From positions 310,001 through 374,000 of the forward strand of contig JAEHOE010000119.1 of the NCBI GenBank assembly GCA_016858145.1: a stretch of DNA of 64,000 bases, in the 5' to 3' direction. A program made the position numbers and the translations under genes. Shown here in pieces: positions 54,317 through 64,000 of this stretch. The stretch is from Edaphochlamys debaryana. Lineage: Eukaryota > Chlorophyta > Chlorophyceae > Chlamydomonadales. The notes under the pieces are model-generated. The model searched no databases. It was not told the DNA's origin and saw only the letters and a list, made by a program, of their open reading frames with translations. Positions within the stretch are counted from its first letter, which is position 1. Every line of letters starts with the position of its first letter.

Positions 54317-56510
54317 CTGACGTGCCGTGGGCATGTGGCGCACGAGCAGCTCTTGGCGGAGGAGCCGCGGTGCGTGGCCACGTCCGTTGGCAACCTGATC
54401 ACCTGTGACCTGACCCCCCTCGTCCTCAAGCACCTCCTGGACGACCCCAGCAGCATTCGCACGTTCCGCCTGATATGCAAGGGGACCCGGGACTCGGTCG
54501 ACTCGCAGCTCGTGACGGAGCTGCGCGTGCGGTGCGCGGAGGCGGGAATGGACCAGGCCACACAGCTGCGGCTGGCGTGCGGCATGCTGGCGCGCGGCAC
54601 CTGCCATCGCCTCCGGGAGCTGGAGCTGACGCTACCCGAGTCGGAGGAGGAGGCGGTGCCCAGCGCAGCGTGAGTGGGGGTCTGGCGCTGCGTTCCCACT
54701 TAGCTCATTCAAGCAATCTGCTGAGCGGAGCGGGCCTGGCTCGGTACCTGCTTACCTGGCTTGGTACGTGCTCCGCGCTGTACTCTGCAATGCCCACTCT
54801 TCTTACGACACTCCACTGATGCTCTGGCCGGCCCCCCGTAATCCACCTTGAAACCCCACAGAGAGAGCCTGTTTCGCTCCGTTCCCCGCAACCCAAACCC
54901 CAAACAACCCGCCATCACCAAGCTCACCGTGTCCCTGCGGCTCCTTACGCCCGAGGCGGCTCGTGCGGCGGAGGCAGCCCTCCCGGGGCTAGAGGAGCTG
55001 GTCGTGTCCTGCGAAGGGGTGGACGACAGGGCGGATATTCCCATCGACTGGACCTTGGGCCTGACGACGGCCCTCACTGTTACAAGGCAGCAGCAGGCGG
55101 CGTTGGGCCTAGCGGTGCTGCTCGGGCCCAGCAACACCCCACGCGCCGGCACCACAGAAGAGGCCGGGGACAGTGCTGGGGGTGCCGCACAGACGCCTCT
55201 GCTGCCGGCGCTGCGGCGGCTCGAGCTCGGACCCAACCTGGACACCCTGCCGCTAGCCCTGGCGCCCCGGGACATGGCGGCAGCACTGGGGGCCGCCACA
55301 CAGCTGCGCGCGCTCCGCCTCCACCTGGACCTCAGCCTCGACAGCGCCGCCACCTCCCTGAGCCGCCTGTCGGGCATGACGCAGCTCGACACCCTCGAGC
55401 TTGCGTCACGCAACGCGCACCGCCCGGCAGGGCAGGGCTTCACCCCAGAGCAGCTTACTCCCTTGGCGGCTGCGCTCGCCCCGCTGGGCGGAGGCCTACG
55501 CTCCCTTGCAATCAGCTTCGAGGAGTGCGATGATATTGATACCTCGTGCTTCACGGCGCTCCGTAACCTCCAGGAGCTGAGGCTGGGCGATGGTCTGGTC
55601 TTCGCCTCCTCCCTGTCCGGGCTCTCCTCTCTTACCCGCCTGCACGCGGGAGCCGTGGGGCCGACGGCAGCAGAGTGGGCGGCGGGGACGCGCTCCAGGC
55701 TGCCGCCCCAGCTGCGAGCCCTGCGGCTTTCGCGGTTGGAATTATACCCTGCGGAGGAACTAGCGGCCCTGGATCCGCTGCCGAGCCTGACAGAGGTTTC
55801 AGTGGGAGTGGGGCTGGAACATGGCGACAGCGGCAATGGGTTGACACGCCTATGGCTTGCCTGCCGCACATCAATCGCCGCGGATGGCAGGCTGTTGCCA
55901 GCGGGAGAGGAGGTGCTGTGCCGCACCGCTGAGCTCCTGTCAGCCGCCCGGTCGCTGGAGTTTGATGGCGAGGACGCTGCTTTTCGTGAAGGCGGCAGCC
56001 AGGCACCCCTTCTGCTGCCGCCGTCGCACCCCGCTCCCGGCTTCGAGGGCCACGGCCGCTGGCTGAGTGCATGGGGCGCCAACGGGCTGCGGCAGCTGGT
56101 GTTATGGCACGTCGCCCTCAGCGCCGCTGACCTGGCCACCATCACCCGCTGCATGCCCGGCCTGGAGGTGGGTCCGCTGGGTCCGGGGGGATGTGACCAC
56201 TGATGCTACTCATGCCTATGGGGGTGCACGTGCTGATGGCACGGGGCACGCGATGCGGCGCCAGAGGGCCTGGGGCACTGACGACTCCCATGCCCCCTGT
56301 GCGTGTTACTTCGCCCTTCCGCTTCGCAGAGCTTGGTCCTGGCCGGCTCCTTCCCTGTCGGAACCCTATCGGCCCTGGCCACCCTGCCGCGCCTGACGAG
56401 CTGGGCTTAGCGTGGCCCGAGGGCATGGTGCCGCCTGCCGGCCTGGAGGAGGCGCTGCAGGAGCTGAGGGCGCGGGCGGGCCCCAGGCTGCAGACCATCA
56501 TATGGTCTTA
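53690..56510 (+). repeat. family-2 segmental duplication, left copy
   Basis: A unit of about 2.8 kb with upstream region, two introns and the coding exons, repeated in the same orientation at 59740-62570, about 6.05 kb away. Coding parts are highly similar; intron 2 and the 3' end differ. Confidence 0.8.
54317..56410 (+). pseudogene. family-2 gene E: F-box-like/leucine-rich protein, broken at the 3' end and lacking the ATG of copy F
   Basis: Exons about 54317-54669, 54862-56167 and 56330-56410, same phases as gene F. Exon 1 has an F-box-like segment (LTPLVLKHLLDDPSSIRTFR, LICKGTRDSVDS). Exon 2 has leucine-rich repeats (LRRLELGPNLDTLPLAL, MTQLDTLELASRN, LRNLQELRLGDG) and ends WHVALSAADLATITRCMPGL. 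Two defects relative to F: the base triplet matching F's start ATG (60376) is CTG at 54317, although an upstream first exon in both copies is not excluded; and in exon 3 CTGACGAG lacks one C of CTGACCGAG, so the frame stops at 56408-56410 after ...PRLTSWA. About 60 bases of one leucine-rich repeat are also missing there. The old frame downstream still reads MVPPAGLEEALQELRARAG. Probably a young pseudogene. Confidence 0.65.
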
Positions 56511-57120
56511 TGTTAATATGTGAGGGTGTTGATCCAAGGTTGAGGCCCCGGGGCTTTTCGGCTCAAGCCAGCGGAGGCGTGCGAAGGGCCCCTGCCGCAG
56601 CCTGAGCCAGGCATAGGCCCATCCATCGGCATTCTGGCGCTTTTGCCACTGGAGGTCGCGGCGTGGCTCAAACGCCAAAGCCTAGAGCTTCCTGGGCCCC
56701 GCTATCCTAGCTCCAGGCGGCCTCGGTCTCACTGCCCAGCTTCGAGCCTGGGTTCGCTGCTGGAGCGCTTACGGTGGTGCCAACTTGCACTGGTGGACCT
56801 TGCTTTCCATGATTGTAGGCTGGGGGTGATGCGATTTGAGGATCGTATGGGCCCCGGAACCTGTACGATGCGGCTTCCTGCCAGATTGTTTTGACTGTTG
56901 TGTTAGTTGTCGGAGCTCAAGAGCTGGGGAGGCGGAACCGGAAAAAAAGTGAGCATGGATGGGCGGAGGAACGTGATTGATCGATCGCATCGGGTTCGTG
57001 CAGGGTGGTTTTGGCGGGAAAGGCCGCGTGCCGCGACTGGCCCCTCTGTTGCCCGCGACTGGCGGTACAGTTGTTCATCAGTTTACCTGTGTTATAAGCA
57101 TATCTTGAGTAGCTGCCACG
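56411..57120. other. interval between genes E and G
   Basis: Holds the out-of-frame remnant of the family-2 C-terminus up to 56523 and then unassigned sequence. Nothing else is supported. A TATA-like TATAAG at 57093 lies too close to the gene G start to be called a promoter. Confidence 0.5.
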
Positions 57121-58576
57121 ATGGCCCCTGCGAGCGCCATCCTCGTGCCGAGCTCAACACCGCAAGTCACGCTCCACAATCTACCAGTGAAGCTTGCGCA
57201 AAATGCTACAGGAGTAGAGGGTTGGAAGCCTGAGCCCACAGCGGGTGGGCCGGAGTCCTGCTCCGGCGTCCTGCGCCGGCGTCCCGACAGCTCGGCGGAA
57301 TCAGCATGCCGCTCGCAAAGGCACAGGTTTGCGTTGCAGCCCGCCGCCAGGCAGGGCCTTTGTTGCTGATGTGTTGCTTCAGAGGGCTCGACGGACCTGG
57401 AGGCCCACCTCCGAGGCCGACTGCTCAGAGGTGCGGTGCACCGGGCGTGCGGCCGGGAACGTGCGCCGGGAAGCCCCACGGGGGGCGGGGCAGAGAGGTG
57501 CTGCTCCTCTGGGCGACGGGGCTGCTCCTGCAACAAGCCCCATTGCCCTCAGCGCAACCGTTTCATGGCCCTAATACCGGTACCCCCTTCCTCCCACACT
57601 CCCTCTTCCAACGCTCCCCGGTCCCCCCACTCCCCCCAGGTACCCCAGTGCACCTCCCCCCGGACCACACAGGGGTGCTGATGCGCTGCAACTCCCAGGC
57701 GGCGTCGGACGTGGTGGGCCCCCGGGGAGGGGATTGAGGCGGGGAAATTGGGGCGGGGTAACGGTAAGGCAGCTTAGGTATGCACGAGCACTCAGGCGGG
57801 TGTGTCCAAAGGGGGCCGGGGACGGCCGCAGGGTGCTGCAACAGCCCGACCCACATGGATGCGGGCGAGAAGTGCGGCGGGAGGCCCACAGACGCGGTCC
57901 ACGGGGGATGCGGCTGTTGGGCGGGTTGGAACGGGGTTGGAGTGAGCGCTCTTCGGGTCATGTATGCTGCGCCGGTGGGGCACGGCCCGGGCCTCACTCA
58001 GGTGAGGGGCGTAGAAGCGCCAACGTCCATCCCCAACCGCCCCGTCCCTAGGCCCCCCTCTCCTTAGTCCTCTCAATCCCCTAAAACCCTTCCACCAACC
58101 CCGCTCCCCGCCCTGCCCCCCTCGCCTCAGGTCGCCCGGCAGTGGTCCGCTGCCGGCACGTTCCGCTCCTTTGTGTCGTGGGGCCACGACTCTGCGCCCT
58201 CCGGCAGCGACCCCCTGAGGCGGGCACTGGACTGGTGCGCACTGGCGCAGCAGGTTGGAAGGCGAGGCGGGAGGGAGCGGGCACATCGGGTGGGGGAGGT
58301 CGAGCATGTTGTATCTGCAGGAGGTGGGCTGAAGGCCCACGTTAGCAGGGGACCTCCTCCCCTTTCGCCCTTCCCTTCCGGGTGTGGTGGGGCTGGATTG
58401 GGGTACCCTCGCAGAGTCAGAGTCGGGCTGTTGCGCAGCCCTCCACTTTTTCTACCTCAGTCAACTTTCTTCTCCCCCTCTCCCCCCACCCCTCGCAGGT
58501 GCACTCCCCCGTGGCCCTGGATGACGTGGAGGCGGATGTGCGGGCCATGCAGGACAAGGACGTACGGCAGGATTAG
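57121..58576 (+). CDS. unrecognised 186-residue protein (gene G)
   Basis: Six exons with consistent phase: 57121-57244, 57351-57430, 57498-57579, 57640-57713, 58131-58253, 58499-58576 (TAG). The protein starts MAPASAILVPSSTPQVTLHN, has a Leu-rich hydrophobic patch in the middle (VLLLWATGLLLQQAPLP), then VLMRCNSQAASDVVARQWSA and SFVSWGHDSAPSGSDPLRRA, and ends in an acidic helix-like tail (DDVEADVRAMQDKDVRQD). I do not recognise a family. The exon 3 acceptor (AGAG|GTG) is weak, so the N-terminal half is less certain than exons 4-6. It lies between the two family-2 copies but is not part of the duplicated unit. Confidence 0.5.
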
Positions 58577-58754
58577 TCACGCTCGCAGCACTACATGGGA
58601 GCGACGGTCGGACGGGGACGAGGGCAGGTGGGCGGCGGCCTAGCGGGGTACCGGTAGTTGAGGGGGTCGCTAGGAACCTGAATGGTCGGTGTTCTTACCC
58701 CTTCCCAAGTCCCGTCCGCCACCGCTGCTGCTCTCTTACTGGCGGTGTGATGCC

Positions 58755-58970
58755 ATGGCCCAACACATCCTCGCCTCTCCCCAGGGCCGCGGAAGCGTGG
58801 TTGCCCTGCTGGCGCACAGCCCTCCACGCCAGGCCACAGCCTTCATCGCTACCCTCCCAAAGCTCCTATGTGTGACGCCGGCCGAGGCCCTCCTCCCATC
58901 CAGCGGTGATGAGGGGAGTGCGTGGGTGGCGCTGTCCGTCCATCTGGCTCTCGCTGACGTCAGGCTGTAG
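58755..58970 (+). CDS. small unrecognised ORF, possible exon of an unresolved gene
   Basis: 71 codons from ATG 58755 to TAG 58968-58970, starting MAQHILASPQGRGSVVALLA and ending WVALSVHLALADVRL. A splice acceptor (CCCCAG) at about 58784 could instead make the second half an exon. The segment WVALSVHLALAD loosely recalls LLASVHLALG of the oxygenase gene. No domain was recognised. Confidence 0.25.
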   Translation: MAQHILASPQGRGSVVALLAHSPPRQATAFIATLPKLLCVTPAEALLPSSGDEGSAWVALSVHLALADVRL

Positions 58971-60375
58971 CGCTCAGAACCCTTGGTCGGCGAGCCCGCC
59001 CTCAGCCCCGTGGACCCGTGTGGGCCCTGCATGCCGATCTGGGTCCTGGGCCTCGCGGCGCTTCGTCTTGTGCCCGAGCTGTCGCGGCTGACGCAGGAGG
59101 CGGTGCGGCTGAGGCAGGAGCTGAGGCCCACGGAGGCGGCGCCGGGCCCGGGGCAGGCCCAGGTAGGCCAAGGTGGGGAGCCTGCGCCGGCGGCGGGGAT
59201 GGCGGTACCAGCGAGGCGGCTGAGGGTGGGGGTCCTCGAGTCGGCCTGGAGGTGTCGCAGTCTTGTGGCTGGACGGTTGGACCGCACACGGGGAGCTGCC
59301 GGACTCAGTTCCGGACTTGACTCCGGACTCAGCTCCGGACTCGGCGCAGGAGGCGTGGAGCCCACCGCTCGCCCCCGACCCACTCCTCATCTCGGCGTGG
59401 AGCAGAGGTTGGGCCGCTGGGGGTTGTGGTAAGTATCCGAGCTGGAAGTTGGGGTGCTGGGCGGGTATTGAGTGTGCGCAGTTGCCATGCAGTGTAGTGA
59501 GAGTGGGATGCTGCTGAGCGCGTCGATGCAGGCGCTGCTGCCGGGAGGGTGTCATGGGGCGTATGAGAGGAGCCGCTCGGGCTCGGAGCGCGCTGCGCTC
59601 CGGCTCCCAAGGGCGCATCTTTGTAGGTCTTGTGGCCCCCTCTTGATTACGAGCTCGCCACCACCGGGATTTCGCTCCCTCGTACAAGGGAAGGAGGGGC
59701 GAGCATTGCGCAGATATGCCAGGGCCGGAGGGGATCCTCCAAGCTTTGAAGGCTTCCTAGGGACGTGAAGGGGAGAGGGGGGGGGGAAGTAGTCGCGAGC
59801 TGCCACGAGCTGCGATGAGCTGTCACAAACGACAGCGGCCCGGGCAGATGCATTGGGCTTCCTAGCGTTGAATACCATAAAGCACGTATAGATTACTCAA
59901 CTGTAAGGCCATCACTTGTTCACGAGCTGTTCGCGGGGCCGCTCCCTTTCAGCTCCCGATTGCTGCCTTGACGCTGAGGAGTTCCTGCCGCCGCCTGCAT
60001 ATGCTACATAGCTGACGGAAGGGCCGTGACGGCTGGTGCGAGCCCACTCCAGTCTCTGCATTGGCGCCGAAATGCAACGCGTCCGAACTCTACTGACCGC
60101 CTGCGTGGGCGCTCCCACGCCTAAGTCGTAAGCTATCCAGAGCACACCTAGGTGGTCGTGAGCTCGGCGAGGTCTGTGCGCCACGAGGGGCTGTGCGTCG
60201 ACATGCAGGACGCTTTGCAGCGAAGGAGCAAGTAGAGGCGCCCCATCAATGTCTGACCGCAGCTAGCTAGCTCTGGTGCGGGGCGCCGAGAGGAAAGTAC
60301 GGTCGGCCTGAAGCTCATTCTTCCTCTTCCTTGGCTCGCTCCCCCAGAAGCAAGCCGACGGCTTCCTCGTCGCTG
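58971..60375. other. interval before gene F
   Basis: 58990-59165 has coding-like composition on + (LVPELSRLTQEAVRLRQELR) but no complete gene could be built. 59300-59350 has a short CCGGACTCAG-type tandem repeat. From about 59740 it is the upstream part of the right-hand family-2 duplication copy. Confidence 0.45.
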
Positions 60376-62570
60376 ATGACGTGCCTTGGCGATGTGTCAC
60401 ACGAGCAGCCCTCGACGGCGCAGCCGCGGTGTGAGGCCTCCCCCGTCGGCATCTTGATCACCTCCGACCTGGCCCCCCTCGTCCTTCAGCACCTCCTCGA
60501 CGAACCCAGCAGCGTTCGCACCTTCCGCCTGCTGTGCAAGCAGGCCCGGGACACGGTGGACTCAGCGCTGGTGACGGAGCTGCGGGTGCGGCGCGCGGAG
60601 GCGGGTGTGGACGTGGCTACGCAGCTGCGGCTGGCGTGCGGCATGCTGTCGCGCGGCACCTGCCATCGCCTCCGGGAGCTGGAGCTGACGCTACCCGAGT
60701 CGGAGGAGGAGGCGGTGCCCAGCGCAGCGTGAGTACAGGCCTGACGTTGCATATCGACTTGGCTAAGCTGCAAACCGCTAGCCGTTGCGTGCCCTCCGAA
60801 ATGCACGGCCGGGCTTGACGGCATCGGATGCACTACGCTGTTGCTCTGACCGGCCCTCGGCCTTCACCTTTCCACCCCGCAGTGGGCGGCTGTTCCGCTC
60901 CGTTCTCTGCAGCCCGAGCCCCAGCCGGCCCCCCATCACCAAGCTCATCCTGTCCCTGTGGCTCCTGAACCCTGAGGCGGCTCGTGCGGCTGAGGCAGCC
61001 CTCCCGGGCCTGGAGGAGCTGGTCGTGCCCTGCAATGGCGTGGACGGCCGGGTGGACGCGTCAACCAACTGGGAGGCCTTGGACCTGACGACGGCCCTCA
61101 CTGTTACAAGGCAGCAGCAGGCGGCCTTGGGCCTAGCGGTGCTGCTGGGGCCTAGCAGCGGCGCCCCGAGGCCTCTGCTGCCGGCGCTACGGCGGCTCGA
61201 GCTCGGTCCCAACCTCGACACCCTGCCGCTAGCGCTGGCGGCAGCACTGGGGGCCGCCACACAGCTGCGCGCGCTCCGCCTCCACCTGGACCTCAGCCAC
61301 AGCACCGCCACCACCTCCCTCCGCCGCCTGTCGGGCATGACGCAGCTCGACACCCTCGAGCTGGCATCGCGGAACGCACGTCGTGTACCCGGTCAGAGCT
61401 TTACCACGCAGCAGGTCGCCAGCTTCGCGGCTTCGCTCGCCCCTCTGGGCGGAACCTTGCGCGCTCTGGCAATCCGCTTTGAGGAGTGTGACGAGCTTAT
61501 GAATGCCTCGTGCTTCACGGCGCTCCGGAGCCTGCAGGAGCTGAGGCTGGGCGACGCTACGGTTTTAGCCTCCTCCCTGTCCGGCTTCTCGTGCCTCACT
61601 CGGCTGCACGCGGGGCGTGTGTCACTGACAGCAGCAGAGGTGGAGGCGCGGGCGCGCTTCAGGCTGCCGCCCCAGCTGCGGGCCCTGCGGCTGTCATCAT
61701 GGCGACAGGCCGTTGAACATTTGGCGATCTTCGAGCCGCTGCCGAGCCTGACGGAGGTGGCAATCGAGGAGGGGCTGTACCCTGGCGACAGCGGCAAGGG
61801 CCTGCTGCAGGTGTGGGTCGGCACTGCTGCATCACTGGAAGCGGCCAGCAGCCGGCTGTCGGCAGCGGGCGAAGAGGCGCTGTGCCGTGCCGCTATGCTT
61901 CTGTCCGGGGCACACACGCTAGTAATGCAGGGCATCTGGTACGAGGGACAAGAACTGCGGCCGCTGCTGCCTGAGGACCCCTGGTCGACACCCCTCCTGC
62001 TGCCGCCGGCGCTCCCCGAGGGCCACAGCCGCTGGCTGAGCGCGTGGGGCGCCAACGGGCTCCGTGAGCTGGTGTTATGGCACGTCGCCCTCAGCGCCGC
62101 TGACCTGGCCACCATCGCCCGCTGCATGCCCGGCCTGGAGGTGGGTGGGCTGGGGTGCAGGTTAGGCATCGGGGGCTGGGGATTGCATCGGAAGGCCCGG
62201 GGCACCGACGAGTCCCATGCGACTGGGCGCCGGAGGGATAGGCATTGACCCCCCGTACCTTGTGTGCGGTGGTCCTCACCCCTCCATGTCTGCAGCGCTT
62301 GGTTCTGGTCCGCTGCTCCTTCCCGGTTGGAGCCCTGACCGTGCTGGCCGCCCTGCCGCGCCTGACCGAGCTGGTCCTGAGGTGGTTCCGGGGCACGAAG
62401 CCGGTCATTAAGGCCCTTTGGACTCTGGCCGCCCTGCCGTGCATGGCGAACGTGCTGCTGCGGTGGCCCCAGGGCATGGTGCCGCCTGCCGGCCTGGACA
62501 AGGCGCTCCGGGAGCTGAGGGCGCGGGCGGGCCCCAGGCTGCGGACCAGCGTACAGCGCAATGCCTTTAC
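59740..62570 (+). repeat. family-2 segmental duplication, right copy
   Basis: Direct repeat of 53690-56510 (see the left copy). It carries the intact gene F. Confidence 0.8.
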
Positions 62571-62580
62571 GGCGCCATGA
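60376..62580 (+). CDS. family-2 gene F: intact F-box-like/leucine-rich protein
   Basis: Exons 60376-60728, 60883-62140 and 62296-62580 (TGA), phases consistent, 631 residues. It starts MTCLGDVSHEQPS. An F-box-like segment lies at about residues 25-65 (LAPLVLQHLLDEPSSVRTFR, LLCKQARDTVDSALVTELRV), then CHRLRELELTLPESEEEAVP before intron 1. Exon 2 carries leucine-rich repeats (LRRLELGPNLDTLPLAL, MTQLDTLELASRN, LRSLQELRLGDATVLASSL, LRALRLSSWR) and ends MPGLE. Exon 3 continues the repeats (LVLVRCSFPVGALTVLAALP, LTELVLRWFRG, MANVLLRWPQGM). There is no signal peptide or membrane helix. The start ATG follows a CAG acceptor-like site at 60350, so an upstream coding exon is possible. A nuclear/cytosolic adaptor role is only a guess. 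Confidence 0.7.
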
Positions 62581-64000
62581 GAGCGGCATAGGCTTGCAGG
62601 GAACTATGAGCAAGCCTAGCTGCCGTTCCGCGTTCATGAGGAGGACCGCGCTCGGGAGCGGGCCGCAGCAGCAGCGGCCGATGGGCTGTCGAGGCGCGCT
62701 GGCCCTTGGTCCCAAGCCGCGACGGCCGAGCTGAACCCTCCGATAGGTCTGTACCGTGGGTCGGGTGGAGCGCTTACTGAAAGGCTGGGCGGCTAGAGCA
62801 TGCATCTGTCGCGGGTAGTGCATTGCAGTGTGTACGGCGTACCCAGCTGTGCTTCCAGGCGGAGGGGCAGCCCTTGCCCCTCGGTGCGGACGGTTGGAGT
62901 TTGGGTCAGAGGGCGGTCAGAGGGCATGGCATGGGCGGGACGTGCGGGGTCGTGCTGGCTTATCTTGCATAGCGCGGCGAAACAGTAATGGGAGTTACGA
63001 TGCCTTAACATTTCGCTGTACCTGCTCCGTCGCCAGCTGTGCTTCCTGTATCATAGGCTGGGGTTGGTCATGGTGGTGAGGATTGTTTAGCTCGGCCTCT
63101 GCCCCCGACCCGACGATAGAGGGCGTGGGTGTCATGGAGCACTTGCCGGAGGGCTGGACTGATGGAGCATGCATCCATCGTGGGTACTTTGTTGCAGTGC
63201 GTACGGCACAACCAACTGGGCTTCTAAGCAGAGGGTCCGCCCTTACGGCCTAGGGTGCGAGAATGGAGGTCAGAGGGCGCGGCACGGGCGGGTATTGCGG
63301 GGCTGGACTTGCATGGCAAGGCGGACCAATGCCGACCTGGGGATGCAAGCGCTGTGCACTGTGCAGCGCTTCCCCAAGGCTGTGTGCGGGGAGGTCCCGT
63401 CGGGTAGCGGATGAGGGGGCAGGGCTGCTGGGAGGCGGGACTCCGTCAGGAGGTAGGCGGCGAGGAGGGATCCCAGTAGTACTGCAGCAGCGCTCAAACG
63501 GGGTGTGGCGTGTGGAGTAGTGGCTGTAGGCCTCGACATTAGAGGAGGCAGAGGAGTAGAGCGAGGGGGATCGGGGATCAGAGTGGCCCGATGGCACAAC
63601 AAAGTTTTGTCAGGAGGCCAATGCCCAATGTTGACAGTGCCACCGTACTGTTGAAGGGTTCTCCCAGTCTAAGGTGGTGTTCCGGGTGAAGCTTGTTGCT
63701 GGGAGGGAGCTCACAGTCCTCGGTGTTTACAATGAAGGACCCCCCTGGGGTCACAGCGCTGAACGCTGGGGCCAAGCGACCCACCTCACGGGCTTGCCCC
63801 CTGCAAGCCAGAACGCAAGTCCCTGTCATAACTTGCACTGACCACACTCAGGTCCCACCTTAGTCCTTGGCACGCAATGACCATGCTCAGCGTGTATCGA
63901 TGGCCCCTCCTCGGCCGCGCCTCCTACCAGTAACCGTTCACCGTTCATCATGTGCTCACACTGTTGGCCGTACACCTCTCGATCCTGGCTCTCCCGACCC
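62581..64000. other. intergenic, with a duplicated segment of about 150 bp
   Basis: No gene is supported to the window end. A direct repeat of about 150 bp occurs at about 62796-62960 and 63165-63310. It starts with GAGCATGCATC and contains GTACGGCrya, a GCrGAGGG core and GGTCAGAGGGC, with about 70-75% identity by eye. Confidence 0.55.

Noticed and set aside
54136..54408. ATG-started frame overlapping gene E exon 1
   Set aside because: Not conserved in frame in copy F; the F-box-like frame is the conserved one.
58990..59170. Coding-like exon (LVPELSRLTQEAVRLRQELR)
   Set aside because: Could not be joined to neighbouring exons or a start; left as a note only.

Overview
The window looks like nuclear DNA of a volvocine (Chlamydomonas-like) green alga. 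It is GC-rich, and its genes are cut into many short exons by GT-AG introns of about 50-400 bases, with at least three apparent GC-AG introns. TGTAA poly(A) signals follow several genes, low-complexity Ala/Gly/Ser/Pro insertions are common, and there is a eukaryotic tRNA-Val with a T5 pol III terminator. There are no operons, Shine-Dalgarno sites or CRISPR arrays. All gene models below were assembled by hand from splice signals, reading-frame continuity and comparison among paralogues; no database search was possible.

Layout. 325-14223 (+): the 3' 54 exons of a very large membrane-anchored surface glycoprotein, whose 5' end lies outside the window. 14.2-16.4 kb: its 3' UTR, small tandem repeats and the 3' UTR of the next gene. 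16.4-31.5 kb: four copies of a lineage-specific F-box-like/leucine-rich family ('family 1': A and B on -, C and D on +). Only D looks fully intact. A has a scrambled N-terminus, B carries a 5'-truncated non-LTR retrotransposon (antisense) in intron 1, and C has a one-base deletion. A tRNA-Val(CAC) lies between A and B, and a relic first exon lies between C and D. 33.4-36.8 kb (+): a major-facilitator (SV2/organic-cation-like) transporter with a His-rich cytosolic loop. 39.0-41.4 kb (+): a probably plastid-targeted AlgH/YqgE (UPF0301) protein. 43.9-47.6 kb (-): a protein of bacterial/phage type, with a phage-associated N-terminal domain and a phage-type Dam adenine-methyltransferase domain whose catalytic NPPY is HPPS. 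Head to head with it, sharing a 332-bp promoter interval, is a 15-exon Fe(II)/2-oxoglutarate oxygenase (48.0-53.3 kb, +). 53.7-62.6 kb: two direct copies (E, F) of a second F-box-like/leucine-rich family ('family 2'), separated by a small unrecognised gene (G). E is broken and F is intact. 62.6-64 kb holds only a duplicated noncoding segment.

Most notable. (1) At least eight introns in four unrelated genes carry tandem copies of a segment that spans the exon end and the 5' splice site (AG|GT), so the introns contain extra donor sites and decoy exon tails. (2) A divergent Dam-like methyltransferase / 2-oxoglutarate oxygenase pair could be a co-regulated DNA-base writer (or reader) and eraser. 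(3) The two lineage-specific families show rapid birth and death, with every stage of decay visible within 45 kb.
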